A stretch of DNA of 60,209 bases from Virgisporangium ochraceum. GTDB lineage: Bacteria; Actinomycetota; Actinomycetes; Mycobacteriales; Micromonosporaceae. Position 1 is the stretch's first letter, and each line of letters starts with the position of its first letter. The notes beneath the pieces are model-generated. The model did not search any database. It worked only from the letters and a program-made list of their open reading frames with translations, and was not told where the DNA came from. Positions 8,238 to 17,700 of the stretch are shown piece by piece. The stretch lies in NCBI RefSeq assembly GCF_016863655.1, contig NZ_BOPH01000083.1, positions 93,901 to 154,109 of the forward strand. The letters run 5' to 3'. The position numbers and the translations under genes are program-made.

Positions 8238-11200
8238 CGGACAACGTCCTCCAGGTCGCGGATCAGCTCCGACGCCGCGATGTCGTCGAGCGTGCCCATC
8301 GGGAGCGGGCCGTCGGACGACCACGGGTCGCCGCCCGGCCACCGGATCACGACCTCGTCGATGCACTGCTCGGTGATGCCCATCGGCTGGAGGACCGGGA
8401 TACCGGGGTCGATCATGATCATCAGGGTACTGCCCGGGAGGGCCCGTTCGAACCAGGGTCGCAGACCGCCCTCGCGCACGTCACCCCACTGCCAGCCGCG
8501 CCGTTCCAGCGCGAGCAGCCGGCCGGTGTGCACCACCCGGCCCTTCCAGCGCAGCAGCGCCGGCGCGGCGCGTTCGGCCGCGGTGAGGGCGAACGTCTCC
8601 CGGTCGAGCTGCGGGAACGGTTGCAGGATCTCGTAGTCGGCGAACACCTCCGCCCATTCCTTGCCGGCCGGCCCGAGGTCGACCGGGTGCGCGATCCGCA
8701 CGGTCGCGTCGGCGGGGAGCGCCCAGACGTCGTCGCCGGAGTCGGCGAACGTGCCGTCCTCGGCCACCCGGAACGTCTCGCCGGTGTCGGTGCCCCACAC
8801 CAGCCGACGGACGAGGTGACGCACCAGCGGGTGCCCGGCCAGGTGGGTGCGGAAGTCGGCGGCCGACCACCGCCGCTGGTCGACCATCGCCCGTTCGAGC
8901 CGGCGGATCTGGTCGCCGGCGGCGGTGCGCACGTCCTTCTTCAGCCCGGCGAACCGCTTCACGGCCGCCGGCGCGCGGTCGGGGTCGTCCTTCGCGCCCG
9001 GTTTCGGTAGCGCGGAACGCCGCCGGCCGGTGCCGTCGACGACGTACGGCCGCAGCTGCTCGTCGAACCCGACACCGAACGACCGCGGCCCGAAGTCGAG
9101 CACCAGGCCCCCGTTCGCGTCGAGGCCGAAGTCGGGCACCACCCGGTCGGCCAGCTCGGTGAGGGTCAGGCCGCGGTCGGTGGCGATCTCGGCGATCCGC
9201 GTGCGCGCGTGCTCCCGGACCCGGTTGTGCCGCGTCTTCTCCGCGATCCCGTACAGGTGCATGAGCGCGACGTCGGTGCCGATCGCGCGGAGCACGTCGA
9301 GCCCGACGAACGCGCGCGGGTAGCCGCCGCCGCTCGGCCACGACCGGATCACCGGGCTCAGCCGGCGCACCGTCTCGTCGTCTCCGATCAGTCCCAACGC
9401 CGGCAGCACCCAGTTGTCGCGGCTCGGCATGCCCGCGCGCACCCACCGCTCGAACAGCGCCCAGCCGAGGTCGGCCGCGTCGCAGGCCGCCCGCACGTCC
9501 GCGACGCCCGCGTACGGGGCGTCGAGCCGCGACATCGCGAGCATCGTGCAGAGGTGCCGCACCGCGTCGGCGGGCAGCACGCCGCCGCCGTCGCGCAGCC
9601 GCACCGGCGGCAGCAGCCGCGGGTCGATCCAGGTGGGCAGCGTCGGGATCTTCGCCGGCAGCACGTCGAGCGGGTCGGTGTCGAGGAGCGCGGCGATGCC
9701 GTCGGCGGCCGCCGGGCCGTACCCGGCCGCGGCCTCCCGGATGGTGACGTCGTGACCGCGTGCGGCCAGCATCCGCAGCGTCTCCTCCGCGTCGCGACGG
9801 GAGCACGCGGACCCGCCGGGTTCCAGCGGGGCCAGCGCCAGCGGGACGAGGGCTCGGGCGGCCACCGCCGCGTGCCGGTCGAGCCACTCCACCGCCGGGG
9901 CGCGGCCGGCCCGGCGCCGCGCGTACCACCCGGCCATCATCGGGGCGAGGTCGCCGCTCGCGTACGGCATGAGGTACCGCGCCACTCCCGACGGGTACTC
10001 CTCCGCCCGCGCGCGCATGAACTCCAGCACGTCGAGCCCGAAGCGCGCCACGACGACCGGCATCCACCGGTCGGGCTCCGGGACGTACGAGCGCATCCGG
10101 TCGGCGAGCGCCGACCGGACGGCCCCGACGGGTCCCCAGGCGACGAGCGTCAGCCTCTGGTGCGCCGTCGGCGGTCCGCCGTCGTCGCGGGTGGTCGCGA
10201 TCGCGTCGCGGTGGGCCAGCCACTCCTCCCGCTCGCCGGGCCGCCACGCCATCGCGTTCTCCGGCTCCGCGGCGAGCCCGGTGACCACCGCCGGCGCCGG
10301 CCGCTCCCCCGCGACCGTCCACGGTGGAGCGACCAGCACCCGGGGCAGCGCATCCGGGCCGACGACGGTGGTGGCGGCCCCGTCGCGGATCCGCTCGACC
10401 CGCTGCGCCGCCTCGGCCGGCAGCGCCGGCAGGACCCGGTCGACGACGTCGGGCCGGGTGAGCACCAGCTCGCGCAGGAGCTGCCTGTCGCGTCCCCCGG
10501 CGGCGAGCAGCCGCAGCGCCCGGTGCGGGAACCGCCGCGTCGCCTCCGCCAGGAACGGCCGGGCGGCCCGGTCGAGCAGCATCCGGTACGCGTCGTCGGT
10601 GGGCACCCGGGCCAGCGCCGACAGCAGCAGCCGCACGGTGGCCGGGTCGAACCCGACGCGGTCGACCCACGCGTCGAGGACCGGCGCGACCGCCGGCCCG
10701 ACCCCGTCGAGGAGGGTCGCGACGACCTCCGGGCGACCGACGAGCGCGAGCGGGGGCAGGTCACGCGCGAGGCCGCCGGCCCGGTCGGCGTCGCGCACCG
10801 CGTGCAGCAGCAGCCAGCCCTCGCCGCCGGCCCGCCGGCCGGTGAGCGCCACGTCGGCCTCGACCCAGTCGGTGCGGTCGGGCACGAGGAACGACGTGGC
10901 GGCCCGCTGCGGGAGCACCCCGCCCCGGTACGCGGCCAGCGCGTCGACCACCTGCCGGTGCCCGTCGGCGGACACCGTGCCGAGGTGACGGCGCACGTGC
11001 CCGGCGAACCCGGCCCACGGCGGCGGGACCTCGGCCGGCCCGTCGGCGGCGGTGCGGCGGCGGATCACCGGTGCCCGTCCCGCCGCCGGAGCACCGGTCC
11101 ACAGCCCGCCGAGCTCGGCGACGGTCTGCGCGGCGAACACCGGCCCGTACCGCACGACCAGCAGGTCGGCGACGCCGTCGATCTCGTCGCGTTCGGTGCC

Positions 11201-11491
11201 GGTGACCGCGGCGAGGCTCGCGAGGACCGCGACGGCCACCCCGAACGGCGTCTGCCCCGTGCCCGCGTCGTCGGACCGCGTGACGACCGGGATGGCCCGC
11301 AGCCCCGCCTCGACCACGTCGGGTTCGTGGCCGGGCCGTTCCAGCGCCACCCGCACCCGGTTGCCCCGCCGGGCGAGCGCCGACGCGTCGGCCTCCGGCG
11401 CCGGCCCGGGCGGAGGGACGCGGATCCCGCCGCGCCGCGGCAGCACCCTGCGCCGCCACGCCGGCGGCCACTCGAACCGGTCTTCGCTCAT
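8234..11491 (-). CDS. DUF4132 protein, third copy (no WGR)
   Basis: A 1085-residue protein, the third of three tandem DUF4132 paralogues in transcription order. Near the C-terminus it shares with the other two RHLVRRLVW, a FRVAEDGTFAD block and DYEILQPFPQLDRET. The central region is rich in Ala/Leu/Arg helical repeats with recurring ARALVPLAL and AAAGYGPAAADGIAALLDTDP blocks, suggesting an alpha-solenoid. It starts directly with a short basic leader (MSEDRFEWPPAWRRRVLPRR) and lacks the WGR domain. The ATG at 11491 overlaps the previous stop as ATGA. An uninterrupted reading frame continues upstream through the next gene in another phase, but that is a GC-driven shadow. The function is unknown; E. 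coli YehI is the named relative. Confidence 0.85.
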   Translation of the reverse strand: MSEDRFEWPPAWRRRVLPRRGGIRVPPPGPAPEADASALARRGNRVRVALERPGHEPDVVEAGLRAIPVVTRSDDAGTGQTPFGVAVAVLASLAAVTGTERDEIDGVADLLVVRYGPVFAAQTVAELGGLWTGAPAAGRAPVIRRRTAADGPAEVPPPWAGFAGHVRRHLGTVSADGHRQVVDALAAYRGGVLPQRAATSFLVPDRTDWVEADVALTGRRAGGEGWLLLHAVRDADRAGGLARDLPPLALVGRPEVVATLLDGVGPAVAPVLDAWVDRVGFDPATVRLLLSALARVPTDDAYRMLLDRAARPFLAEATRRFPHRALRLLAAGGRDRQLLRELVLTRPDVVDRVLPALPAEAAQRVERIRDGAATTVVGPDALPRVLVAPPWTVAGERPAPAVVTGLAAEPENAMAWRPGEREEWLAHRDAIATTRDDGGPPTAHQRLTLVAWGPVGAVRSALADRMRSYVPEPDRWMPVVVARFGLDVLEFMRARAEEYPSGVARYLMPYASGDLAPMMAGWYARRRAGRAPAVEWLDRHAAVAARALVPLALAPLEPGGSACSRRDAEETLRMLAARGHDVTIREAAAGYGPAAADGIAALLDTDPLDVLPAKIPTLPTWIDPRLLPPVRLRDGGGVLPADAVRHLCTMLAMSRLDAPYAGVADVRAACDAADLGWALFERWVRAGMPSRDNWVLPALGLIGDDETVRRLSPVIRSWPSGGGYPRAFVGLDVLRAIGTDVALMHLYGIAEKTRHNRVREHARTRIAEIATDRGLTLTELADRVVPDFGLDANGGLVLDFGPRSFGVGFDEQLRPYVVDGTGRRRSALPKPGAKDDPDRAPAAVKRFAGLKKDVRTAAGDQIRRLERAMVDQRRWSAADFRTHLAGHPLVRHLVRRLVWGTDTGETFRVAEDGTFADSGDDVWALPADATVRIAHPVDLGPAGKEWAEVFADYEILQPFPQLDRETFALTAAERAAPALLRWKGRVVHTGRLLALERRGWQWGDVREGGLRPWFERALPGSTLMIMIDPGIPVLQPMGITEQCIDEVVIRWPGGDPWSSDGPLPMGTLDDIAASELIRDLEDVVR

Positions 11492-14400
11492 CGTCTGCTT
11501 CCCTGTGCGAGGACGTGGGTGAGGTCGCGCAGCACCTCGGACCGGCTCACCGGGTGGAGCCGCTCGAACGCGATCTCGTCGACGCCCGAGCGGACGTCGA
11601 TCCGCGCCGCGGTCTGGGGCGCGGCCGGGTCGAACCCGCCGAGGAACTCCATGCCGGGGTCGAACCAGACGCTGACGCTGGTCTGGCCGGGCAGGGCGAG
11701 CCGGAAGGAGTGGCCGCGGTCGGGGTCGTCGAGCTCCCAGCCGCGGCTGCGCAGGCCGAGCGCCCGGCCGCCGGTGGTGGTGCGCCCGACGAAGCGGTCG
11801 AGCGGTTCGGCCGACGTGTCGGTCTCGCGGCCGAGCTGCGGGAACGGTTGCAGGATCTGGTAGTCGGCGAACACCTCGGACCACGCCTTCACCGTGGCGC
11901 CGAGCTCGACCGGATGCGCCACGCCCACGAGCGCGTCGTCGGCGGGCGCGTACCGGTCGTCGTCGACGTCGGCGTAGGTGCGATCCTCGGCGATCCGGAA
12001 CGCGTGCCCGTCGTCGGTGATCCAGACCAGCCGCCGGACGAGGTGCTGCAGCAGCGGGTGCGCGACGAACAGCGTGGCCAGCTCGGCACCGGGCCAGCGT
12101 CGCCGCCACACCATCGCCTTCTCGAACCGGCGTACCTGCTCGGCGGCGACCGTGCGCACCGACCGCTTCAACGCGGCGAACCGCGAGTACGCCGCCGGCG
12201 CGCGCTCCGGGTCGTCTTTCGCGGCGGGCTTCGGCACCGTCCTCAGACGGGCGCCGTGCGCGTCGGCGGTGTAGGGGCGCAACTGCTCGTCGAAGCCGAC
12301 GACGAACCGCCGCGGACCGTAGTCGAGCGTCATGCGCCCGTCGCGGTCGAGGTCGAAGTCGGGCACCAGCCGGTCGGCGAGCTGCTCCGGGGTCAGCCCG
12401 CGGGCCTCGGCGACCGCCTCGATGCGCGCGCGGGCACCGCTGCGCAGCGACCACGTCTTCGCCTTGCGGGCGAACCGGTCGAGGTGCATCAGCGCCCGGT
12501 CGGTGCCGATCGCGCCGAGGATGTCGAGACCGAGCACCGCTCGCGCCTGCGCGCCGCTGCTCTGCCACCGCTCCAGCTGCGGCACCAGCCGCTCGACCGT
12601 GTCGTCGCCACCGACGAGGCCGAGCGCGGTGTAGACCCAGCGCTCGCGGGCCGGGTACCCGGCGTCGGCCCACCGGTCGGCCATCGCCCAGGCGAACGCC
12701 TCCAGCGAGGCGGGGTCGCAGGTCCCGCGGACGACGTCGACACCCGCGTACGGTTCGTCCACTGTGGACAGTGCGAGCGCGGTGCGGACGTGGATGACGG
12801 CGTCGGTGGGCAGCGCCCGCCCGTCGGGCACCCGCAGCGGCGGCAGCAGCCGCGGGTCGAGCCAGGCCGGCAGCGCCGGCACCCGGCCGGGGAGCAGGTG
12901 CAGCGGGTCGGTGCGCAGCAGGGTGTCGATGCCGTCGGCGGCCGGCTGGCCGTACCCGGCGGCGGCCGCCCGCACCTCGCCCTCGAAGCCCTCGGCGACG
13001 AGCAGGCGCAGCGCCTTCTCCGCCTGCCGCCGGGCCGGACCGGCCGCGCCGAGCGCCGGCGGGACGAGCGCCCGCGCGGCGACGCCGGGATGCCGGGTGA
13101 ACCACTCCCCCGCCAACGCCTTCATCGACGCCAGCCGCAGCAGCCCGGCCATCAGCACCGCGACCTCGGTGGCGCCGTACGGCAGCAGCGGGGCTGAGTT
13201 GAATCGCGGCGCCTCCCGGGCCGGCGCGAGCACGGCGGGCAGGGCGTCGGCCCCGAACCGGACCGCCAGCAGCCACTGCGTGTCGCTGGTACCCCACGAG
13301 TCGCGGTTGACCGGAACCGGGATCCGGTGGGCGACGGGGCGGAGCACGTCGTCGGGCCACAGCGCGAGGTTGCGCAGCCGGTGCTCGTCGCAGCAGGTCT
13401 CCCCGGCGAGCAGCGACTCGACCTCGTCCGGCGTCACCGGCTTCGCGCCGCTGCGCAGCCGCTGGCGGGGGTCTGGCGCCGGCTCCCCCGGCGCCCACAC
13501 CATCGAGACCTCGGGCGCGGCGACCAGCCCCTCGACGACCACGGGCCGCGCCCGCCGCTTGAGTGTCCACGGTGGACGGCGCAGCAGCGGCGGCAGCTCG
13601 TCGACCGGCACCCGACCGTCGTCGGTGCCGGCCGGCGACAGGTGGGCCCGGATCCGCGCTGCGGCGGCGTCGGGAAGGCCGGGCAGCACGCGCTCCGCGA
13701 CGTCGGGCCGGGTGACGACGTGGTCGCGGAGCAGGTCGACGCCGCCGGCCCGGGCCAGCGCCGCCATCGCCCGCTCCGGCTCGCGCGTCATCACCCGCCG
13801 GACGAACGCCGTCGCGTACCGGCTCGGCTCCCGCGTGACCAGCGCGTCGAGCGCGGCATCCGACGGCAGCACGCTGAGCGCGGTCCACACCGGCTCGAGG
13901 GTGTCGCGCGTGTGCCGGTGGGCCACCCACGACTCGAGGACGGGCACCGCGTCGGTGCCGAGCACGTCGAGCAGCGTGGCCACCCCGCCGACGGTCGTCG
14001 GCCCGGCACCGGCCCGGGCGACGGCGGCCACCTGGGTGAACTGCTCGACCGTCGCCGCCGCGCCGAACAGGAGCAGCGCGTCGGGCAGCGCGCCCGACGA
14101 AGCCGCGTCGGCGCAGTCGGCGGCCACCCACGGGACCTGGTCGGGCACGAGGTACGACGTCAGGGCCCGCTGGGCGAACGGCCCGGCACGGTACGGCGCG
14201 AGCGCGGCGACGACCCGCACGTGGTCGGCGTCGGACACCGTGGCGAGGCGGACCCGCATCAGCCGGGCCACCCCGGACCAGTCGGCCCGCGGGTCCCAGC
14301 CGGTCCATCCGGTGAACCGCTCCAGCGAGAAGAACCGGCCGTAGCACCGCCCGGTCAGCCCCGCCAGCTCCGCGACCGTGCGCGCCGCGAACGCGGGCCC

Positions 14401-14709
14401 GTGCACGGAGAACACCACGTCGGCGAGGGCCGACCACGTCTCGTCGCCGGTGAGCCGCGGCGCGAGCAGCGCCGCCAGCCCGAGCGGGCTCGGGTCGCCG
14501 TCGAGGTACCGCAGCGCGGCCGCGTTCAGGTCGGGTACCGGATCGGGCGCCTCCAGGTGTGGCCGCAGGTTCTCCACCGCCGCGGTGAACAGGTGCCGGC
14601 CACCGTCGACGTCGAGCCGTGGCGGCACCGGGACCCCGCCGAGCCGGCCGCCACCGGAGCGCCGGGGCAGCACCTGGTCGAGCCAGCCCTTCGGCCAGGC
14701 CCACGTCAC
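11488..14709 (-). CDS. DUF4132 protein, second copy (no WGR)
   Basis: A 1073-residue paralogue of its two neighbours. Shared landmarks are QHLVRRLVWITD, FRIAEDRTYADVDDD, DYQILQPFPQLGRET, and a central AAAGYGQPAADGIDTLLRTDP block. It opens with MTWAWPKGWLDQVLPRR, a Trp/Arg-rich leader like that of the third copy, and has no WGR domain. The start is GTG 14709, overlapping the stop of the WGR-DUF4132 gene as GTGA; its own stop overlaps the next gene by four bases. The three copies are clearly related but diverged, so the duplication is old rather than a recent assembly artefact. Role unknown; probably a scaffold or client-binding subunit of the MoxR/VWA machinery. Confidence 0.85.
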   Translation of the reverse strand: MTWAWPKGWLDQVLPRRSGGGRLGGVPVPPRLDVDGGRHLFTAAVENLRPHLEAPDPVPDLNAAALRYLDGDPSPLGLAALLAPRLTGDETWSALADVVFSVHGPAFAARTVAELAGLTGRCYGRFFSLERFTGWTGWDPRADWSGVARLMRVRLATVSDADHVRVVAALAPYRAGPFAQRALTSYLVPDQVPWVAADCADAASSGALPDALLLFGAAATVEQFTQVAAVARAGAGPTTVGGVATLLDVLGTDAVPVLESWVAHRHTRDTLEPVWTALSVLPSDAALDALVTREPSRYATAFVRRVMTREPERAMAALARAGGVDLLRDHVVTRPDVAERVLPGLPDAAAARIRAHLSPAGTDDGRVPVDELPPLLRRPPWTLKRRARPVVVEGLVAAPEVSMVWAPGEPAPDPRQRLRSGAKPVTPDEVESLLAGETCCDEHRLRNLALWPDDVLRPVAHRIPVPVNRDSWGTSDTQWLLAVRFGADALPAVLAPAREAPRFNSAPLLPYGATEVAVLMAGLLRLASMKALAGEWFTRHPGVAARALVPPALGAAGPARRQAEKALRLLVAEGFEGEVRAAAAGYGQPAADGIDTLLRTDPLHLLPGRVPALPAWLDPRLLPPLRVPDGRALPTDAVIHVRTALALSTVDEPYAGVDVVRGTCDPASLEAFAWAMADRWADAGYPARERWVYTALGLVGGDDTVERLVPQLERWQSSGAQARAVLGLDILGAIGTDRALMHLDRFARKAKTWSLRSGARARIEAVAEARGLTPEQLADRLVPDFDLDRDGRMTLDYGPRRFVVGFDEQLRPYTADAHGARLRTVPKPAAKDDPERAPAAYSRFAALKRSVRTVAAEQVRRFEKAMVWRRRWPGAELATLFVAHPLLQHLVRRLVWITDDGHAFRIAEDRTYADVDDDRYAPADDALVGVAHPVELGATVKAWSEVFADYQILQPFPQLGRETDTSAEPLDRFVGRTTTGGRALGLRSRGWELDDPDRGHSFRLALPGQTSVSVWFDPGMEFLGGFDPAAPQTAARIDVRSGVDEIAFERLHPVSRSEVLRDLTHVLAQGSRR

Positions 14710-17700
14710 GAGGTCACCTCCGTGAGGTCACGCAGCAGCTCCGACGCCGCGACCGGACCGAGGACCCCGAACCGCGCGCCCTCCCGGTCGGTCACCCACC
14801 ACCGGTCGGTGGGCCGTTTCAGCCACACCCGCACGATCCGCTGCTCGGCGAACATCCCCGGGTCGCCGACGACGATGCCGGGATCGACCTCCGCCACCAC
14901 GACGAGGTCGCCGACCGGGAGCTGCAACCAGCCCTGCACGCCGTTGTCCTCCGGTGCCCCGCGCCGCCAGCCCCGCCGTTCCAGGGCGAGCAGCCGGGTG
15001 GTCGGCACGGTGACGTCGGTCCACCGGTCGAGCCGCCTCGCCGCGGCCTCGTCGTCGGTGAGCGCGTACGTCTCGCGGTCGAGCTGCCGGAACGGCGGCA
15101 GGAGCTCGTAGTCGGCGAACAGCCCGGACCACGCCGTGACCGTGTCGCCCAGGTCGAGCGGGTGCGCGACCCGGACGCGGTCGTCGTCGGCGACCGTGAA
15201 CACCTCGTCGTCGACGTCGGCGAACGTCCGGTCCTCGGCCACCCGGAACGACGCGCCGTCGCCAGTGACCCAGACGAGCCGCCGCACCAGGTGCACCAGC
15301 AACGGGTGGCCCACGTACAGGTGGCGGAACTCGGCGCCGGTCCACTCGCGACCGGTCACCATCGCCCGTTCCCACCGGTGGAGCTGGTCGGCGGCGACGG
15401 TGCGCACGTCCTTCCTCAGCGCCGCGAACCGCGCCACGGCGGCCGTCGCCAGGTCGGGGTCGTCCTTCGCCGCCGGCTTCGGCAGCGCGGCCCGCCGGGC
15501 GCCTGAACCGTCGACGACGTACGGCCGCAGCCGCTCGTCGAACCCGACCGTGAACGACCGCGGCCCGAAGTCGAGCACCAGGCTCCCGTCGGCACCGAGT
15601 CCGAAGTCGGGCACCAGCCGGTCGGCCAGCTGGCCGGCGGTCAGCCCGAGGCCGGCGGCTACCTCGGTGATCTTCTCCTGCGCCCGCTCGCGCAGGCCCG
15701 CGAACTTCACGGAGGTCGCGATCCCGTTCAGGTGCATCAGCGCCACGTCGGTGCCGATGGCCGCCAGCACGTCGAGCGCGGCGACGGCGCGGGTGTGCCC
15801 GCCCTCCCCCGGCCAGACCCGGACCAGCGGCGCCAGCCGGCGGACCGTCTCGTCGTTACCGACCAGCCCCAGCGCCTGGAGCACCCACCCGGCCGTCTTC
15901 GGGTACCCGAGCTGCCGCCACCGGGTGAACGCCTCCCACCAGAAGCCGGCCAGCGACTCCGGATCGCAGGCGGCGACCACCTGCGCCACGCCCGCGTACG
16001 GTTCGGCGACCGTCGACAACGCGAACACGGTGCACAGGTGGCGCACCGCGTCGGGCGGCAGCGCGCCGGCGCCGTTGGCGAGGACGACCTGCGGCTGCAG
16101 CGCCGGATCGAGCCAGTCGGGCACGGCCGGCGGCCGCGCCGGCAGCACCTCGACGGGATCGGTGTCGATCAACGCCTGGACCGCGCCGAGCGCCGCCGTG
16201 CCGTGGTCGGCCGCGGCGGCCAGCACCTCGGCCCGGTGACCCGCGCCGGCGACCACCCGCAGCGCCCGTTCGGCGTTGCGCCGGGCCACCCCGACCTTCC
16301 CGACCGCGGCCGGTACCAGGGCGCGGGCGGCGACGCCCGGATGCCGCCTCAACCACACGGCCGCGTCGGCCCGCACGGTCCTGAGTCCGTACCAGCCGGC
16401 GACGAGCACCGCCACCTCGCTGGACGCGTACGGCATCAGCGCCGGCAGCAGGTCCCACGTGTGCTCGCGGGTCAGCGCGAGCAGCGTCGGCAGCACGTCG
16501 AGCTCGTACCGGCCGGCCAGCGCCGGGGCGACCGCGCCGATCTGCCACGCGGCGCGCGGCACCCAGCCGGCGAGCCGCGGCCGGGTGACCTCGTCGGGCG
16601 CGTGCACCATGATGGGGACCTCGGCCCGGCCCTGGTAGCGGGAGCGTCCGTCGAACTCGGTGGCCGCGAGCTCGGCCCAGCCGAACCCCTCGTTGTTCCC
16701 CCGCGTCAGGTCGGCGACCGACGCCTTCAGGGCCAGGAACGCCTCCCGTTCACCGGGTTCCCAGGCCATCGCCGCCTCGACCGGCGCGGTGAGCCCGCCG
16801 ACGACGACCGGCTTCGCCGCCGGCTTCCGCCGCGCCCACGGCGGGTCGGCGAGCACCGGCGGCAGCGCCTCCACGGCCGCGACCGCGACCGCCGCGGCGC
16901 CGTCGACGATCGACCGGACCCGCGCGGCCGCCGCCGCCGGCAGGCCCGGCAGCGCCCGTTCCACCAGGTCGGGGTGGCCGAGCACGTGGGACCGCAGCAG
17001 CCCGGCCGCCGCCCGGTCGTCGGCCGGCGCGGCGGCGAGCAGGCGCAGCGCACGGACCGGGAACCGGTCGATCGCGTCGAGCAGCGCCGCCCGCGCATGC
17101 CGGTGGTCGGCCCGCGACAGGAGCAGCCGGAACGCCTCGTCGGTGGGCACGAGCGCGAGCGCCGTGCACACCTGCCGCACGACGTCGGCGGTCTGCTGGA
17201 CCCGGTCGACCCACTCGGACAGCACCGGCGCGATCCCGGTGCCGACGCCCGTGATCAGCGTGGCCAGCAACGGCGGGTCGTGGCCGGCCTCGGTGAGCCG
17301 CCCGGCGGCGGTCATCGCCCGCACCTGGTCGGCGGTGTGCGCGGCGGCACCGAGCGCGTAACCGACGAGGTGGTAGGTGGTCGACGCCAGGTCGACGCAG
17401 TCGGCCGCGACCCAGTCGAGCCGGTCGGGCAGCAGGAACGAGGTGAGCGCGCGGTGGTGTTCGTGCCGCCCCGCGCGGTACCGCGTGAGGGCAGCGACCG
17501 CACCGTCGCGGTCGGGCCCGCCGGCCGCGGCGAGCAGCACGCGCGTCCGCACGGCCAGCGGGAACCAGTGCGGGAGGTAGTGGTCGGGGAACCCGGCGGT
17601 ACCGACCCGCACCACACCGACCGCGTCGTCGAGGTAGCGGTTCGGACCCGCCAGCGCGAGCCCGCCCAGCTCGACGGTGGCCGCCGCGGCGAACCCGTAC

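Noticed and set aside
8234..14704. One continuous 2156-codon minus-strand frame across two DUF4132 genes
   Set aside because: The frame upstream of 11491 is Arg/Ala/Pro-rich shadow of the second DUF4132 gene, which has family blocks in another phase; the ATGA overlap marks the true start.
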